From Pseudacidovorax sp. NFM-22 (lineage in GTDB: Bacteria; Pseudomonadota; Gammaproteobacteria; Burkholderiales; Burkholderiaceae_C): DNA of 64,000 nt. This document shows positions 26,037 to 34,687 of the stretch, one piece after another (position 1 is the stretch's first letter; the number at the start of each line of letters is the position of its first letter). The DNA is taken from positions 1 through 64,000 of the forward strand of contig NZ_JACBFY010000006.1 in assembly GCF_021401245.1 (NCBI RefSeq). The letters are read 5' to 3'. Below the pieces are notes generated by a model, which ran no database searches, was not told the DNA's origin, and saw nothing but the letters and a program-made list of their open reading frames with translations. The position numbers were made by a program, and so were the translations under genes.

Positions 26037-26927
26037 ATGTTGGGACATTCGGTCGACAAGTACGTCAACAGCACGATGCACCAGACCTCCAATGCGCAGG
26101 GCTGGCGTCATGTCCTGGCCGAGCGCTGGAGCCATGCGGCCGGCGAGCTGCCGCGGCTGGTGCCGCGCGACACCGAGGTCGCCATCCAGCTTGGCGGCCA
26201 CACGCGCGTGGACCGCCGGGGCGGCGGCCGGCGCGAGAACACCGTGGGGCGGCCGGGCACCATCTGGCTGTGCCCCGCCGGCATCGAAGAGGAATACATC
26301 AACGTCGTCCAGCCCATGGCCGACTGCCTGCACCTGTTCCTGCCGGCCCGACCCTTTGCCGACACCGTGCAGCGCGAGTTCGACATCGACCCGGCGCGCG
26401 CCGTGCTGCGCTACCAGACCATCGAGCACGATCCCTTCGTGGCGGCCGTCGCGCAGCAGATCGTGGCCGAGCTGGACCAGGAGTCGGGCGCCGGCCGGCT
26501 GCTGGTGGAAAGCCTGTCGGTGGCGCTCAGTGCCCACCTTCTGCGCCACTATGCCGAGCAGGGGCCCGCCCGGCCGCTGGTCGAGAAGGCGGCGCGCCCC
26601 ATGGACAGCCGCCGGCTGGCGCGGGTGCTCGACGCCATCGACGCAAGGCTGGACCTGGAACTCAGCGTGGCCGAGCTGGCCGAGATCGCCTGCATGAGCG
26701 TGGGCCACTTCACCCGCAGCTTCCGCGCCGCGACGGGCCAGCCGCCGCATGCCTTCGTCGCCGAGCGGCGCATCGCGCGGGCCAAGGCCTGGCTGCGCGA
26801 ACGTGAATGCCCCATCGAGGAGATCGCCTATGCGGCGGGCTTCTCCACGGCCGCGAGCTTCTCCAAGGCCTTCCGCCGCGCCACGGGCTGCACGCCGCGG
26901 GAGTACCGGTTGCTCGGCCGGCGCTGA
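26037..26927 (+). CDS. AraC-family transcriptional regulator
   Basis: This 296-aa protein has an N-terminal cupin-like sensing part (about residues 15-170) and a C-terminal double helix-turn-helix: LSVAELAEIACMSVGHFTRSF and IEEIAYAAGFSTAASFSKAF, ending in the AraC-type TGCTPREYR. I took the first ATG (26037); one 39 bp downstream is possible. It is divergent from the Mo-oxidoreductase operon and is its likely activator, with 192 bp between the two starts. Confidence 0.92.
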   Translation: MLGHSVDKYVNSTMHQTSNAQGWRHVLAERWSHAAGELPRLVPRDTEVAIQLGGHTRVDRRGGGRRENTVGRPGTIWLCPAGIEEEYINVVQPMADCLHLFLPARPFADTVQREFDIDPARAVLRYQTIEHDPFVAAVAQQIVAELDQESGAGRLLVESLSVALSAHLLRHYAEQGPARPLVEKAARPMDSRRLARVLDAIDARLDLELSVAELAEIACMSVGHFTRSFRAATGQPPHAFVAERRIARAKAWLRERECPIEEIAYAAGFSTAASFSKAFRRATGCTPREYRLLGRR

Positions 26928-26946
26928 GCTTCGCCCGGATGGCGGC

Positions 26947-27972
26947 TCAGGCGCTGGCGAGCTGACGCGCTCCGGGTGCAGGGGCGGCGGCGCCCCAGCC
27001 CTTCCACCCCCGCAGCCACTGCACGAAGCGCGGTAGCCCTTCGGCCAGCGGCGTGGCTGCCCAGGGGCCGATGGCCGCCTCCAGCCGCGACGGGTCGGCG
27101 CAGGTGAGCGGCACGTCGCCCACCGGCCTGGGTGCGAAGGCCACCACGGCCCGGCGGCCCAGCGCTGCTTCGAGCTGCGCCACGAAGTCGACCACCCGCA
27201 CCGGCTGCCGGTGGCCGAGGTTGAGCACCTCGCACGGCACGCCTTCCGCATCGGGCGCGGGCGGGCCGCGGCGCACCAGGCGCAGCAGCGCATCCACCAC
27301 GTCGTCGATGCAGGTGAAGTCGCGCTGCAGCAGGCCGTGGCCATAGAGCGTGATCGGTCGGCCGGCCTGGATGGCCTCGGCGAAGCCCCAGTAGGCCATG
27401 TCGGGCCGGCCCCAGGGCCCGTACACGGTGAAGAAGCGCAGGCTGGTGGCCGGCAGGCCGTGCACGGCAGCCGTGGCATGCGCCATCAGCTCGTTGGCCT
27501 TCTTGGTGGCGGCATAGAAGGAGGCCGGCGCATCGGTGCTGTCCTGCTCGCGGAAGGGCGCGTCGGCCCGCTGGCCATACACGCTCGATGAGCTGGCATG
27601 GAGCAGGTGGCGGACGCCGTTCAACCGGCAGGCCTCCAGCACCGAGGCGAAGCCCACCAGGTTGGCCGTGGCGTACTCCAGCGGCCGCTGCACCGAATGG
27701 CGCACGCCGGCCTGCGCGGCCAGGTGCAGCACCACCTCGCAGCGGTGGCGGGCCCAGAAGGCCTGGGTGGCGGCCACGTCCGACAGGTCCAGCGCGGCCA
27801 CCTCCACGCCCAGTGGCGCCAGCAGCGCCTGCACGCGGTCGTGCTTGAGCCGCGGGTCGTAATAGCTGTTGAAGCTGTCGCAGCCCACCACGCGGTGGCC
27901 GGCCCGAGCCAGGGCCGCCGCGGCATGGGCGCCGATGAAGCCGGCAGCGCCGGTGACGAGCACGGAGGTCAT
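26947..27972 (-). CDS. NAD-dependent sugar epimerase, UDP-glucuronate 4-epimerase-like
   Basis: This 341-aa short-chain dehydrogenase of the extended type starts with the NAD loop VTGAAGFIGAHAAAAL. The catalytic set is Ser in SSSSVYG and YxxxK in FYAATKKANE. SLRFFTVYGPWGRPDMAYWGF is typical of enzymes that interconvert UDP-glucuronate and UDP-galacturonate. UDP-glucose dehydrogenase in the same region (34688-35854) would supply its substrate. It is convergent with the araC gene and divergent from the PAP2 gene. Confidence 0.88.
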   Translation of the reverse strand: MTSVLVTGAAGFIGAHAAAALARAGHRVVGCDSFNSYYDPRLKHDRVQALLAPLGVEVAALDLSDVAATQAFWARHRCEVVLHLAAQAGVRHSVQRPLEYATANLVGFASVLEACRLNGVRHLLHASSSSVYGQRADAPFREQDSTDAPASFYAATKKANELMAHATAAVHGLPATSLRFFTVYGPWGRPDMAYWGFAEAIQAGRPITLYGHGLLQRDFTCIDDVVDALLRLVRRGPPAPDAEGVPCEVLNLGHRQPVRVVDFVAQLEAALGRRAVVAFAPRPVGDVPLTCADPSRLEAAIGPWAATPLAEGLPRFVQWLRGWKGWGAAAPAPGARQLASA

Positions 27973-28090
27973 GCGCCGCAATGTGACGCCGCCACAAGTC
28001 AGCCATGTGGCATTCAGCTTTCCGTCGCACCGCTGACATGCAGCCTGCCTACCGTCGGGCGGTCCGCGTTGTCCATTGCCCCGCTGCGCC

Positions 28091-28948
28091 ATGTCCTCGA
28101 CCTCGACCTCCGATTCCATCGCGTCCCCGGCGCTGCCGATGCGCCGGCTGCCCCTGGCGGTGGCGGCCCTGCTGCTCGGCGCGCTGCTGCTGCGCCTGAC
28201 CGAGGCCGACCTGCCGCTCTTCCGCAGCCTGAATGCGCTGGCGGCCGTGCTGCCCGACACGCTCTGGTCGGGCCTGAGCGTGCTGGGGCTCGGGCTGTCG
28301 ATCGGACTCATCGGCCTGGCGCTGTCGCCGGGCCGCGAGCGTGGGGCGATGCGGCTCATCAACGGGCTGATGTGGGCCTTTCCGCTGGGCGGGCTGCTCT
28401 CGCACGTGCCCAAGCGCCTGTTCGTGCAGCTGCGGCCACCGGGCGTGCTGCCACCGGATCAACTGCATGTGATCGGCGATCCGCTGGTGCACCTGGCCAT
28501 GCCGTCGGGGCATGCGCTGGCGGCGGTGGCCTTCGTCTGGGTGGTGCTGCACACGCGCCATTGCACGGCGGCGCAGCGCGCGCTGCTGTGGGGCATGGCG
28601 GCGGCGGTGGCGCTGTCGCGCATCGCCGTGGGCGCGCACTGGCCCAGCGACGTGCTGGCCGGCGCGGCGCTGGGCCTGGTGGCGGCGGCGCTCAGCCTGC
28701 GGGCGGCGCAGCGCTGGGACCTCAGCGGCCTGCTCACGCGGCGCCGGGCCCAGGCGGTGATGGCCCTGGTGCAGGTGGGTGCGGGCCTGGCCATGCTGTG
28801 GACGACGACCGGCTATCCGTTGGGCGCGCCACTGCAGTGGGCCCTGGGCCTGGCCGGCGTGGCCGGTGGCCTGCTGCGCCTGCGCTGGGTGGCGGTGCCG
28901 GCGCTGGCGGCACGCCAGCCGGGCTGGATGACGGAGCGGGCGGGGTGA
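28091..28948 (+). CDS. PAP2-family membrane phosphatase
   Basis: This 285-aa integral membrane protein has the three PAP2 motifs: KRLFVQLRP, PSGHALA and SRIAVGAHWPSD. Several hydrophobic helices surround them, so the active site should face the periplasm. Family members remove phosphate from undecaprenyl diphosphate, phosphatidate or lipid A. It is the first gene of the rightward envelope operon; the next gene starts within a few bases of its stop. Confidence 0.9.
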   Translation: MSSTSTSDSIASPALPMRRLPLAVAALLLGALLLRLTEADLPLFRSLNALAAVLPDTLWSGLSVLGLGLSIGLIGLALSPGRERGAMRLINGLMWAFPLGGLLSHVPKRLFVQLRPPGVLPPDQLHVIGDPLVHLAMPSGHALAAVAFVWVVLHTRHCTAAQRALLWGMAAAVALSRIAVGAHWPSDVLAGAALGLVAAALSLRAAQRWDLSGLLTRRRAQAVMALVQVGAGLAMLWTTTGYPLGAPLQWALGLAGVAGGLLRLRWVAVPALAARQPGWMTERAG

Positions 28949-28953
28949 GCCCC

Positions 28954-29898
28954 ATGCCGCTGCGTGCCGGTTCCGCGATTCGCCGAGCGATGCAGGCCCT
29001 GTCGGCGCTGGTTGCGTTGCTGCTGCTGGCCTGGCTGCTCAGTGACGTGGATGCCCGTGCCTTGGCCGGCACGGCTCGGCGCATGCCGGCCGCGACCTGG
29101 GCCCTCGCGCTGGCAGGCGTGCTGGCCACCTACGGGCTGCGTGCGGCACGGCTGCATGCCGAATGGCGCGCCCGCACCGGCGCGCGCTTCGTCGACTGCC
29201 TGGCGCTGTTCGCCTGGCACAACGCGGCCGTGTCGCTGCTGCCGCTGCGCACCGGCGAGGCGGGCTATGCCTGGTGGCTGCACCGCCACTGGCAGGTGCC
29301 GCTGGCCCAGTCGCTGCCCAGCCTGCTGTGGCTGCGCCTGCAGGACGCGGCCGTGCTGGGCACGATGGTGCTGGCGCTGCTGGTGTCGCCCGCCCTGGCG
29401 TTCGTCGCGGTCGCCGCGCTGGCGTTGCTGGCCGCCGTGGTGCTGCGTGGTGGCCGGGGCGGGCCGGTGGGCGGCATGACCGAGGCCGACCGCGCACCCT
29501 GGCTTCCGCGCCTGCTGCAGGGGCTGTATGGCGGCCGCGGCGGCTGGCGCTCCTGGGCCTTCTGCGCGGCCAACTGGGGCGTCAAGCTGGGTATCTCGGC
29601 CCTGCTGCTGCAGGCGGCGGGGCTGCATCCGGCGGCGCTCGGCTGGTGCGGCGCGGCGGGGGCGGAGGCCGGTGCGGCCCTGCCGCTGCAGGCGCCCGCC
29701 GGGCTGGGCGTGTTCGAGGCTGGCGCCTTGGCGGGCGTGCATCTCTGCGCTGCGGGTGCCGCGCCGGTGGACGCAGGCGCCGTCGTCGGCGCGGCCCTGC
29801 TGGTGCATGCCCTCTGGCTGCTGGTGAGCGTGGGCGCGGCGCTGGTCGTGCTGGCGTCGCGCCGCAGCTTCGCCACGCCCGCGCGGGCGCTTCCGTGA
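28954..29898 (+). CDS. LPG-synthase-type (flippase-like, UPF0104) membrane protein
   Basis: This 314-aa protein is very hydrophobic with about eight membrane helices. It has the family features FAWHNAAVSLLPLRTGEAGYAW and LPLQAPAGLGVFEAGAL seen in the lysylphosphatidylglycerol synthase TM region/UPF0104 group, often annotated as flippase-like. A GTG at 28945 overlapping the PAP2 stop (GTGA) is an alternative start. It may move a lipid-linked sugar across the membrane for the glycosyltransferases downstream (inference). Confidence 0.85.
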   Translation: MPLRAGSAIRRAMQALSALVALLLLAWLLSDVDARALAGTARRMPAATWALALAGVLATYGLRAARLHAEWRARTGARFVDCLALFAWHNAAVSLLPLRTGEAGYAWWLHRHWQVPLAQSLPSLLWLRLQDAAVLGTMVLALLVSPALAFVAVAALALLAAVVLRGGRGGPVGGMTEADRAPWLPRLLQGLYGGRGGWRSWAFCAANWGVKLGISALLLQAAGLHPAALGWCGAAGAEAGAALPLQAPAGLGVFEAGALAGVHLCAAGAAPVDAGAVVGAALLVHALWLLVSVGAALVVLASRRSFATPARALP

Positions 29899-29917
29899 AT
29901 CCCGATCCTGCCGCCCC

Positions 29918-30976
29918 ATGGACCGCACCGCCCCAACCCATCTGCTCGCGCGCGACACCGCGCAGTTGCCGCCGCACCGGCTTTCCGTCGTCGTGCCCAT
30001 GTACAACGAGGTCGAGAACGCCGCCGCCCTGGTCGACGCCGTGCAGGCGGCGCTGGCCCATTACCCCGCACCCTGGGAGCTCATCGTGGTCGACGACGGC
30101 AGCCAGGACGGCACCGGCCCCGCGCTGGAGCGCCGCGCCGCCGAGCTGGGCCCGCATGTGCGCGTGCTGCGCCTGGCGCGCAACTTCCGCCAGACGGCCG
30201 CCATGCAGGCCGGCATCGACGTGGCGCGGGGCGACGTCATCGTCACGCTCGACGGCGACCTGCAGAACGATCCGCACGACATCCCGCGGCTGGTGCGCCG
30301 CCTGCTGGCCGAGGACCTGGACATCGTGGCCGGCTGGCGCCGCCACCGGCAGGACGGGCTGTGGCTGCGCAAGCTGCCCTCGCGCCTGGCCAACCGGCTG
30401 ATCCGCCGTGTGACGGGGCTGGACTTCGAGGACCTGGGCTGCAGCCTCAAGGCCTTCCGCGCCGAGACGCTGCGCGAGGTGCGCCTGTATGGCGAGATGC
30501 ACCGCTTCATCCCTGCGTGGCTCGCGACGGTGACCTCGCCCGCGCGCATGGCGCAGGAGCCGGTGGCGCACCATCCGCGCCGCGCGGGCCAGTCCAAGTA
30601 CGGCCTGTCGCGCACGCTGCGGGTGGTGGTGGACCTGCTGGCCATCACCTTCTTCATGCGCTTCGCGGCGCGGCCCGGCCACTTCTTCGGCGTGCTGGGG
30701 CTGTCGGTCGGCGGGGCGGGCGCGCTCATCCTGAGCTACCTGGCGGCGCTCAAGCTGGCGGGCCACGACATCGGCGGCCGGCCGCTGCTGTCGCTGGGCT
30801 TCTTCTGCCTGCTGGGCGGGTTGCAGCTGCTGATGACCGGCGTGCTGGCGGAGCTGGTCACGCGCATCTACTACGGCGGCCGGCATGGCTCGCCCTATGT
30901 GCTGCGGCGCGGCCAGGCCGCGGCGCCGCCGGCCGCCGAAGGCTGGTGCGGCGGAGGTGCCGATGCGCATGGCTGA
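29918..30976 (+). CDS. Family 2 glycosyltransferase, polyprenyl-phosphate sugar synthase type
   Basis: This 352-aa protein has a cytoplasmic GT-A domain with LSVVVPMYNEVENA, LIVVDDGSQDGT and the metal-binding TLDGDLQNDP, followed by AHHPRRAGQSKYGL and two C-terminal membrane helices. This layout is that of dolichyl/undecaprenyl-phosphate sugar synthases (DPM1, GtrB, ArnC, RgtE), which load a sugar onto a lipid phosphate. It overlaps the ArnT-like gene by 14 bp, matching the donor-maker/transferase pairing seen in lipid A sugar systems. Confidence 0.92.
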   Translation: MDRTAPTHLLARDTAQLPPHRLSVVVPMYNEVENAAALVDAVQAALAHYPAPWELIVVDDGSQDGTGPALERRAAELGPHVRVLRLARNFRQTAAMQAGIDVARGDVIVTLDGDLQNDPHDIPRLVRRLLAEDLDIVAGWRRHRQDGLWLRKLPSRLANRLIRRVTGLDFEDLGCSLKAFRAETLREVRLYGEMHRFIPAWLATVTSPARMAQEPVAHHPRRAGQSKYGLSRTLRVVVDLLAITFFMRFAARPGHFFGVLGLSVGGAGALILSYLAALKLAGHDIGGRPLLSLGFFCLLGGLQLLMTGVLAELVTRIYYGGRHGSPYVLRRGQAAAPPAAEGWCGGGADAHG

Positions 30977-32645
30977 GTTCATCGCATCGCGGCCCGCCGC
31001 CGAGCGCCGCACGATGGCGGGGTGGGCGCTGGCCATGGGCCTGGTCGCGCTGCTGGGCCTGGGGCTGGCGCCGCTCTTCGATGTGGACGAAGGCGCCTTC
31101 TCCGAGGCCACGCGCGAGATGCTGGCCAGCGGCGACTGGGGCCACACCACGCTGAACGGCGAGCCGCGCTTCGACAAGCCCATCCTCATCTACTGGCTGC
31201 AGGCGGCGAGCGTGCAGCTCTTCGGCCTGAACGAGGCGGCCCTGCGCCTGCCCTCGGGCCTCGCCACCTGGGCCTGGGTGCTGGCCGTGGCGGCCTTCGC
31301 CTGGCCGCGCTGGGGCCAGCGTGCCGCCATGCTGGCCGGTACCGTGCTCGGCACCAGCGCGGGCGTGCTGCTGATCGGCCGCGCGGCCACGGCCGATGCG
31401 CTGCTCAATCTGTGGCTGGCGCTCACGGCGCTGGATCTGTGGCGACATGCCGAAGGCGGCGCCGATGCGCGCACCGCCCTGCGCCGGGCCGCCCTGTGGT
31501 GCGGGCTGGGCGTGCTCACCAAGGGACCGGTGGCGCTGCTGGTGCCCATGGCGGCCCTGCTGCTGTGGATCGTCACGTCGGGCCGCGCTGCCTGGGTGCC
31601 GCGCGCACGGGCACTTTTGTGCGACGGCTGGGCGTGGCTCATCTTCGCGGCCGTCGCGTTGCCCTGGTATGCCTACGCGCTGCACCGGCATGGCATGGCC
31701 TTCGTCGACGGCTTCCTGTTGCGCCACAACCTGCAGCGCTACGGCGGACCGCTGGAAGGCCATGGTGGCAGCCTGCTGTACTACGTCGTGCTGCTGCCCC
31801 TGCTGATGCTGCCGTGGACGCCGCTGCTGGTGCCGCTGCTGGCCCGCCTGCGCGCCACCTGGCGCGAGCCGCTGGGCCGCTACCTGCTGCTGTGGGCGGG
31901 CTTTGTGCTGGTGTTCTTCAGCTTCTCGGGCACCAAGCTGCCGCACTATGTGCTGTACGGCTTCACGCCGGTGGCGTTGCTGGCTGGGCGGGAGGCGGCG
32001 CGCTGGCTGGAGGGCGCGCCCGATGCACGCTGGGCCCTGTACGTGCAGGCGGGCCTGCTGGCGCTGTGGCCGGCGGCGGCCGTGGCGGTGACGGCCTGGG
32101 TCGCCCTGCAGGCGGCGCGCGTGGCCAATCCGCTCTACCGCGCACTGATCGGCCAGCCCGCCGCGCTGACGCCGCTGGCCGTCGCGGCCCTGACCGCCGC
32201 GCTGGGCGTGCTGCTGTTGCTGCGCCTGCGCCGCTGGACCCCGTCCGTGCGCTGGAGCGCGGCCGGCGCCGGTGTGGCCCTCGTGCTGACGCTGGCCGTC
32301 GTGCCATGGTGGGGCCGGCAGCTGCAGGCGCCGGTGCGCGCGGCGGGCCAGCGGGCCGCCGAAGTGCTGGCGCGGACCGACGACGCGGCCGATGCGACGC
32401 TGGTGCAGTGGGGCCTGCACCTGCCCAGCGTGGCCGTCTACGCCCGACGCGAAACCCCGCGACGGCCGCCCCTGCCGGGCGATCTGGCCCTGGCGCGCGA
32501 GGACCAGGTCGACGTCCTCGCATCGCAGCTGGCCGCCCTGCCGGCGGGGCGCCGGCCGTCCGACGCGGACGCCACGCTGCCGACCTGGCAGCCATTGCTG
32601 CGCATGGGCGGCCTGGTGCTGCTGCGATGGAACGGTGCACCATGA
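30963..32645 (+). CDS. ArnT-like (GT39/GT83) membrane glycosyltransferase
   Basis: This 560-aa protein has about a dozen membrane helices and the first-loop acidic motif LFDVDEGAFSEATREML of the PMT/ArnT superfamily, plus FDKPILIYWLQ and FSGTKLPHYVLYG. Such enzymes take a sugar from an undecaprenyl-phosphate donor and attach it to lipid A or another periplasmic acceptor. The GT2 gene just upstream probably makes the donor. The stop overlaps the next gene (ATGA). Confidence 0.92.
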   Translation: MRMAEFIASRPAAERRTMAGWALAMGLVALLGLGLAPLFDVDEGAFSEATREMLASGDWGHTTLNGEPRFDKPILIYWLQAASVQLFGLNEAALRLPSGLATWAWVLAVAAFAWPRWGQRAAMLAGTVLGTSAGVLLIGRAATADALLNLWLALTALDLWRHAEGGADARTALRRAALWCGLGVLTKGPVALLVPMAALLLWIVTSGRAAWVPRARALLCDGWAWLIFAAVALPWYAYALHRHGMAFVDGFLLRHNLQRYGGPLEGHGGSLLYYVVLLPLLMLPWTPLLVPLLARLRATWREPLGRYLLLWAGFVLVFFSFSGTKLPHYVLYGFTPVALLAGREAARWLEGAPDARWALYVQAGLLALWPAAAVAVTAWVALQAARVANPLYRALIGQPAALTPLAVAALTAALGVLLLLRLRRWTPSVRWSAAGAGVALVLTLAVVPWWGRQLQAPVRAAGQRAAEVLARTDDAADATLVQWGLHLPSVAVYARRETPRRPPLPGDLALAREDQVDVLASQLAALPAGRRPSDADATLPTWQPLLRMGGLVLLRWNGAP

Positions 32646-33565
32646 GCCTGCAGCCGCTGCCCCTGGGTGAGGAGATGTGCGCCGTGCCGATGGCGTCCAT
32701 GGCACCTGCTGTGCCTGCTCCTGCATCGGCCCCTGCATCTGCAGCGTTCTGGGTCCGGCCGGTGCCCGGTCGCGCGCGGCGTCGACCGTGCCCGCGCCAG
32801 GTGGTCTGGCTCGGCTGGCTGGCGGCCGTGCTGGCCTGCGGCCTGGTCTTCCGCACCTGGCCGGCGCTGGACCTGGCGGCCTCCGCGCCCTTCTACCTGC
32901 CGCAGATTCCCACCGGCTTCATCGGCAACCTGTACCACGGGGTGCTGGACCTGTGGCGGCTGGTGCCGCAGCTCGGCCGCGTGCTGGGGTTGGCAGGCCT
33001 GCTGGTGCTGCTGGTGCCGGCGCGGCGCATTCCCTGCGGCGTGGTGCGGCGCTGGCGCGGCCGGCTGCTGGCCGTCGTGGCGCTGCTGCTGCTGGGCGTG
33101 TGCCTGGTGGTCAACCAGGGCCTCAAGGAGCATGTCGGCCGTCCCCGGCCGCAGCAGGTCCGGCCCTTCGGCGGGCCGAGCGACTATGTGCCGGTGGGCA
33201 GCCTCTCGCGGGCCTGCGAGCGCAACTGTTCCTTCGTCAGCGGCCATGCGGCCACCGGCTTCGTGATCGCGGGCTTCGGCCTGTGGGGCGTGCGGCGGGT
33301 GCGCCGGCGCTGGTGGGCAGCCGGCGCCCTGCTGTGCCTGCTGCTCGGTGCGGCGCGGGTGGCCCAGGGCGGGCACTTTGCCAGCGACGTGGTCTTCAGC
33401 CTGCTGGTGATGACCGGCGTGGCCATGGCCCTGCGTGCGGCCGTGGTGCGGTGGCGCAGCCTGCGGCGGCGCATCGGCCGGCAGCGGGCGGCGCGCGCGG
33501 GCCAGCGGGTGGCGCCCGCGTCAGGCTGCGGGCTGCCAGTCCGGCCGATCATTCCCTTGTCATGA
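32642..33565 (+). CDS. PAP2-family phosphatase, LpxE-like
   Basis: This 307-aa membrane protein has a long Ala/Pro-rich cytoplasmic lead, then several helices and the PAP2 motifs KEHVGRPRP, CSFVSGHAATG and RVAQGGHFASD. The KX6RP spacing and the bulky first extramembrane loop resemble LpxE-type lipid A phosphatases, but the acceptor cannot be proved by eye. It is translationally coupled to the ArnT-like gene before it and the dioxygenase gene after it (ATGA overlaps at both ends). Confidence 0.87.
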   Translation: MSLQPLPLGEEMCAVPMASMAPAVPAPASAPASAAFWVRPVPGRARRRPCPRQVVWLGWLAAVLACGLVFRTWPALDLAASAPFYLPQIPTGFIGNLYHGVLDLWRLVPQLGRVLGLAGLLVLLVPARRIPCGVVRRWRGRLLAVVALLLLGVCLVVNQGLKEHVGRPRPQQVRPFGGPSDYVPVGSLSRACERNCSFVSGHAATGFVIAGFGLWGVRRVRRRWWAAGALLCLLLGAARVAQGGHFASDVVFSLLVMTGVAMALRAAVVRWRSLRRRIGRQRAARAGQRVAPASGCGLPVRPIIPLS

Positions 33566-34464
33566 GCACCGTCCTTCGCTTCCTGCCCGAGCTGGGCCAC
33601 TGGATCACCCACAACCTCGATGCCGGCGCGCCACCCGATGGGCTGGTCGACGCGATGGCCGGCCAGGGCATGGCCGACCCTGCGGCGCAGGCCATCGTCG
33701 CGGCCTTCGTGGAGGCCCGCCGACGTGGCGTCGCTGCGCCGGTGGACAGCGTGGCGCTGCCGGATGAGCCGGCGGCACGTCCCTTCATCGCCCGGCCACG
33801 ACTGCCAGCGGGCCACCGCATCGCCGCGGCGGACCGCGAGGTCACCGTGCATGCGCGCGGCCACGACCCCGTGTGGGCCGCGCTGGGCCCGGTGCTGGAC
33901 GCGGACGAATGCCGGGCGTTGATCGACATGGCGCGCCCGCGCTTGCGGCCGTCCACGCTGGTCGACCCGATGAGCGGCCGGGACGTGGTCAGCCAGCACC
34001 GCAGCAGCTGGGGGATGTTTTTCCGCCTGGGCGAGAACGCGCTGGTCGCGCGGCTCGACCGGCGCCTGTCGGCGCTGATGAACCTGCCGCTGGAAAACGG
34101 CGAGGGCCTGCAGCTGCTGCACTACCCGGTCGGCGCGGGCAGCGAGCCGCACCACGACTACCTGGCGCCCACCAATGCCGCCAACCGCGAATCGGTGGCC
34201 CGCAGCGGCCAGCGCGTGAGCACGTTGGTGACCTACCTCAACGACGTGCCGGCGGGCGGCCAGACCGTGTTCCCTCACCTGGGACTGGCCTTCTCGCCCG
34301 TGCAGGGCCATGCCTGCTACTTCGAGTACGGCGACGGCCAGGGCGGTGTGGACCCGCGCTGCCTGCATGCCAGCAGCCCGGTCGAGCAGGGCGAGAAGTG
34401 GGTCGTGACCAAGTGGATGCGCGAGCGCCGCTTCGTGAGTGCGGGCGAGGCTGCCGCAGACTGA
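33562..34464 (+). CDS. 2-oxoglutarate/Fe(II) dioxygenase, prolyl 4-hydroxylase alpha-like
   Basis: This 300-aa protein has a helical N-terminal part and a C-terminal double-stranded beta-helix. The Fe(II) ligands are in EPHHDYLAP (His-x-Asp) and CLHASSP (distal His), and the 2-oxoglutarate Lys is in GEKWVVTKW. No signal peptide is visible. It ends the envelope operon and overlaps the PAP2 gene by ATGA. The hydroxylated target is unknown. Confidence 0.9.
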   Translation: MSTVLRFLPELGHWITHNLDAGAPPDGLVDAMAGQGMADPAAQAIVAAFVEARRRGVAAPVDSVALPDEPAARPFIARPRLPAGHRIAAADREVTVHARGHDPVWAALGPVLDADECRALIDMARPRLRPSTLVDPMSGRDVVSQHRSSWGMFFRLGENALVARLDRRLSALMNLPLENGEGLQLLHYPVGAGSEPHHDYLAPTNAANRESVARSGQRVSTLVTYLNDVPAGGQTVFPHLGLAFSPVQGHACYFEYGDGQGGVDPRCLHASSPVEQGEKWVVTKWMRERRFVSAGEAAAD

Positions 34465-34555
34465 GGGTCGGCCCGCCATCGGCCTTGCGCGTCGCTCTTG
34501 CGCTCGCCTTTCCCTCGCGGGCGCAGGCACTGTCCGCACTGGCGGGCATCTTGCA

Positions 34556-34671
34556 CCCTCTCCCCTTGCGGGAGAGGGCGGGGGAGAGGGGGCCACGGCG
34601 CCCGTAGGGTACAGGCGGCGGGTGGTGGTGCTCCCCCCTCTCCCCACCCCTCTCCCGCGAGGGGAGAGGGG
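34556..34671. repeat. Second REP-like inverted pair
   Basis: Units 34556-34592 and 34633-34671 repeat the arrangement seen at 7480-7595, with CCCTCTCCCC...GGGAGAGGG cores in opposite orientation and about 40 bp between. It again lies between two convergent genes (dioxygenase and UDP-glucose dehydrogenase). The 223-bp gap between those genes holds nothing else that I recognise. Confidence 0.8.
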
Positions 34672-34687
34672 CTCCGGTCACACCTTG

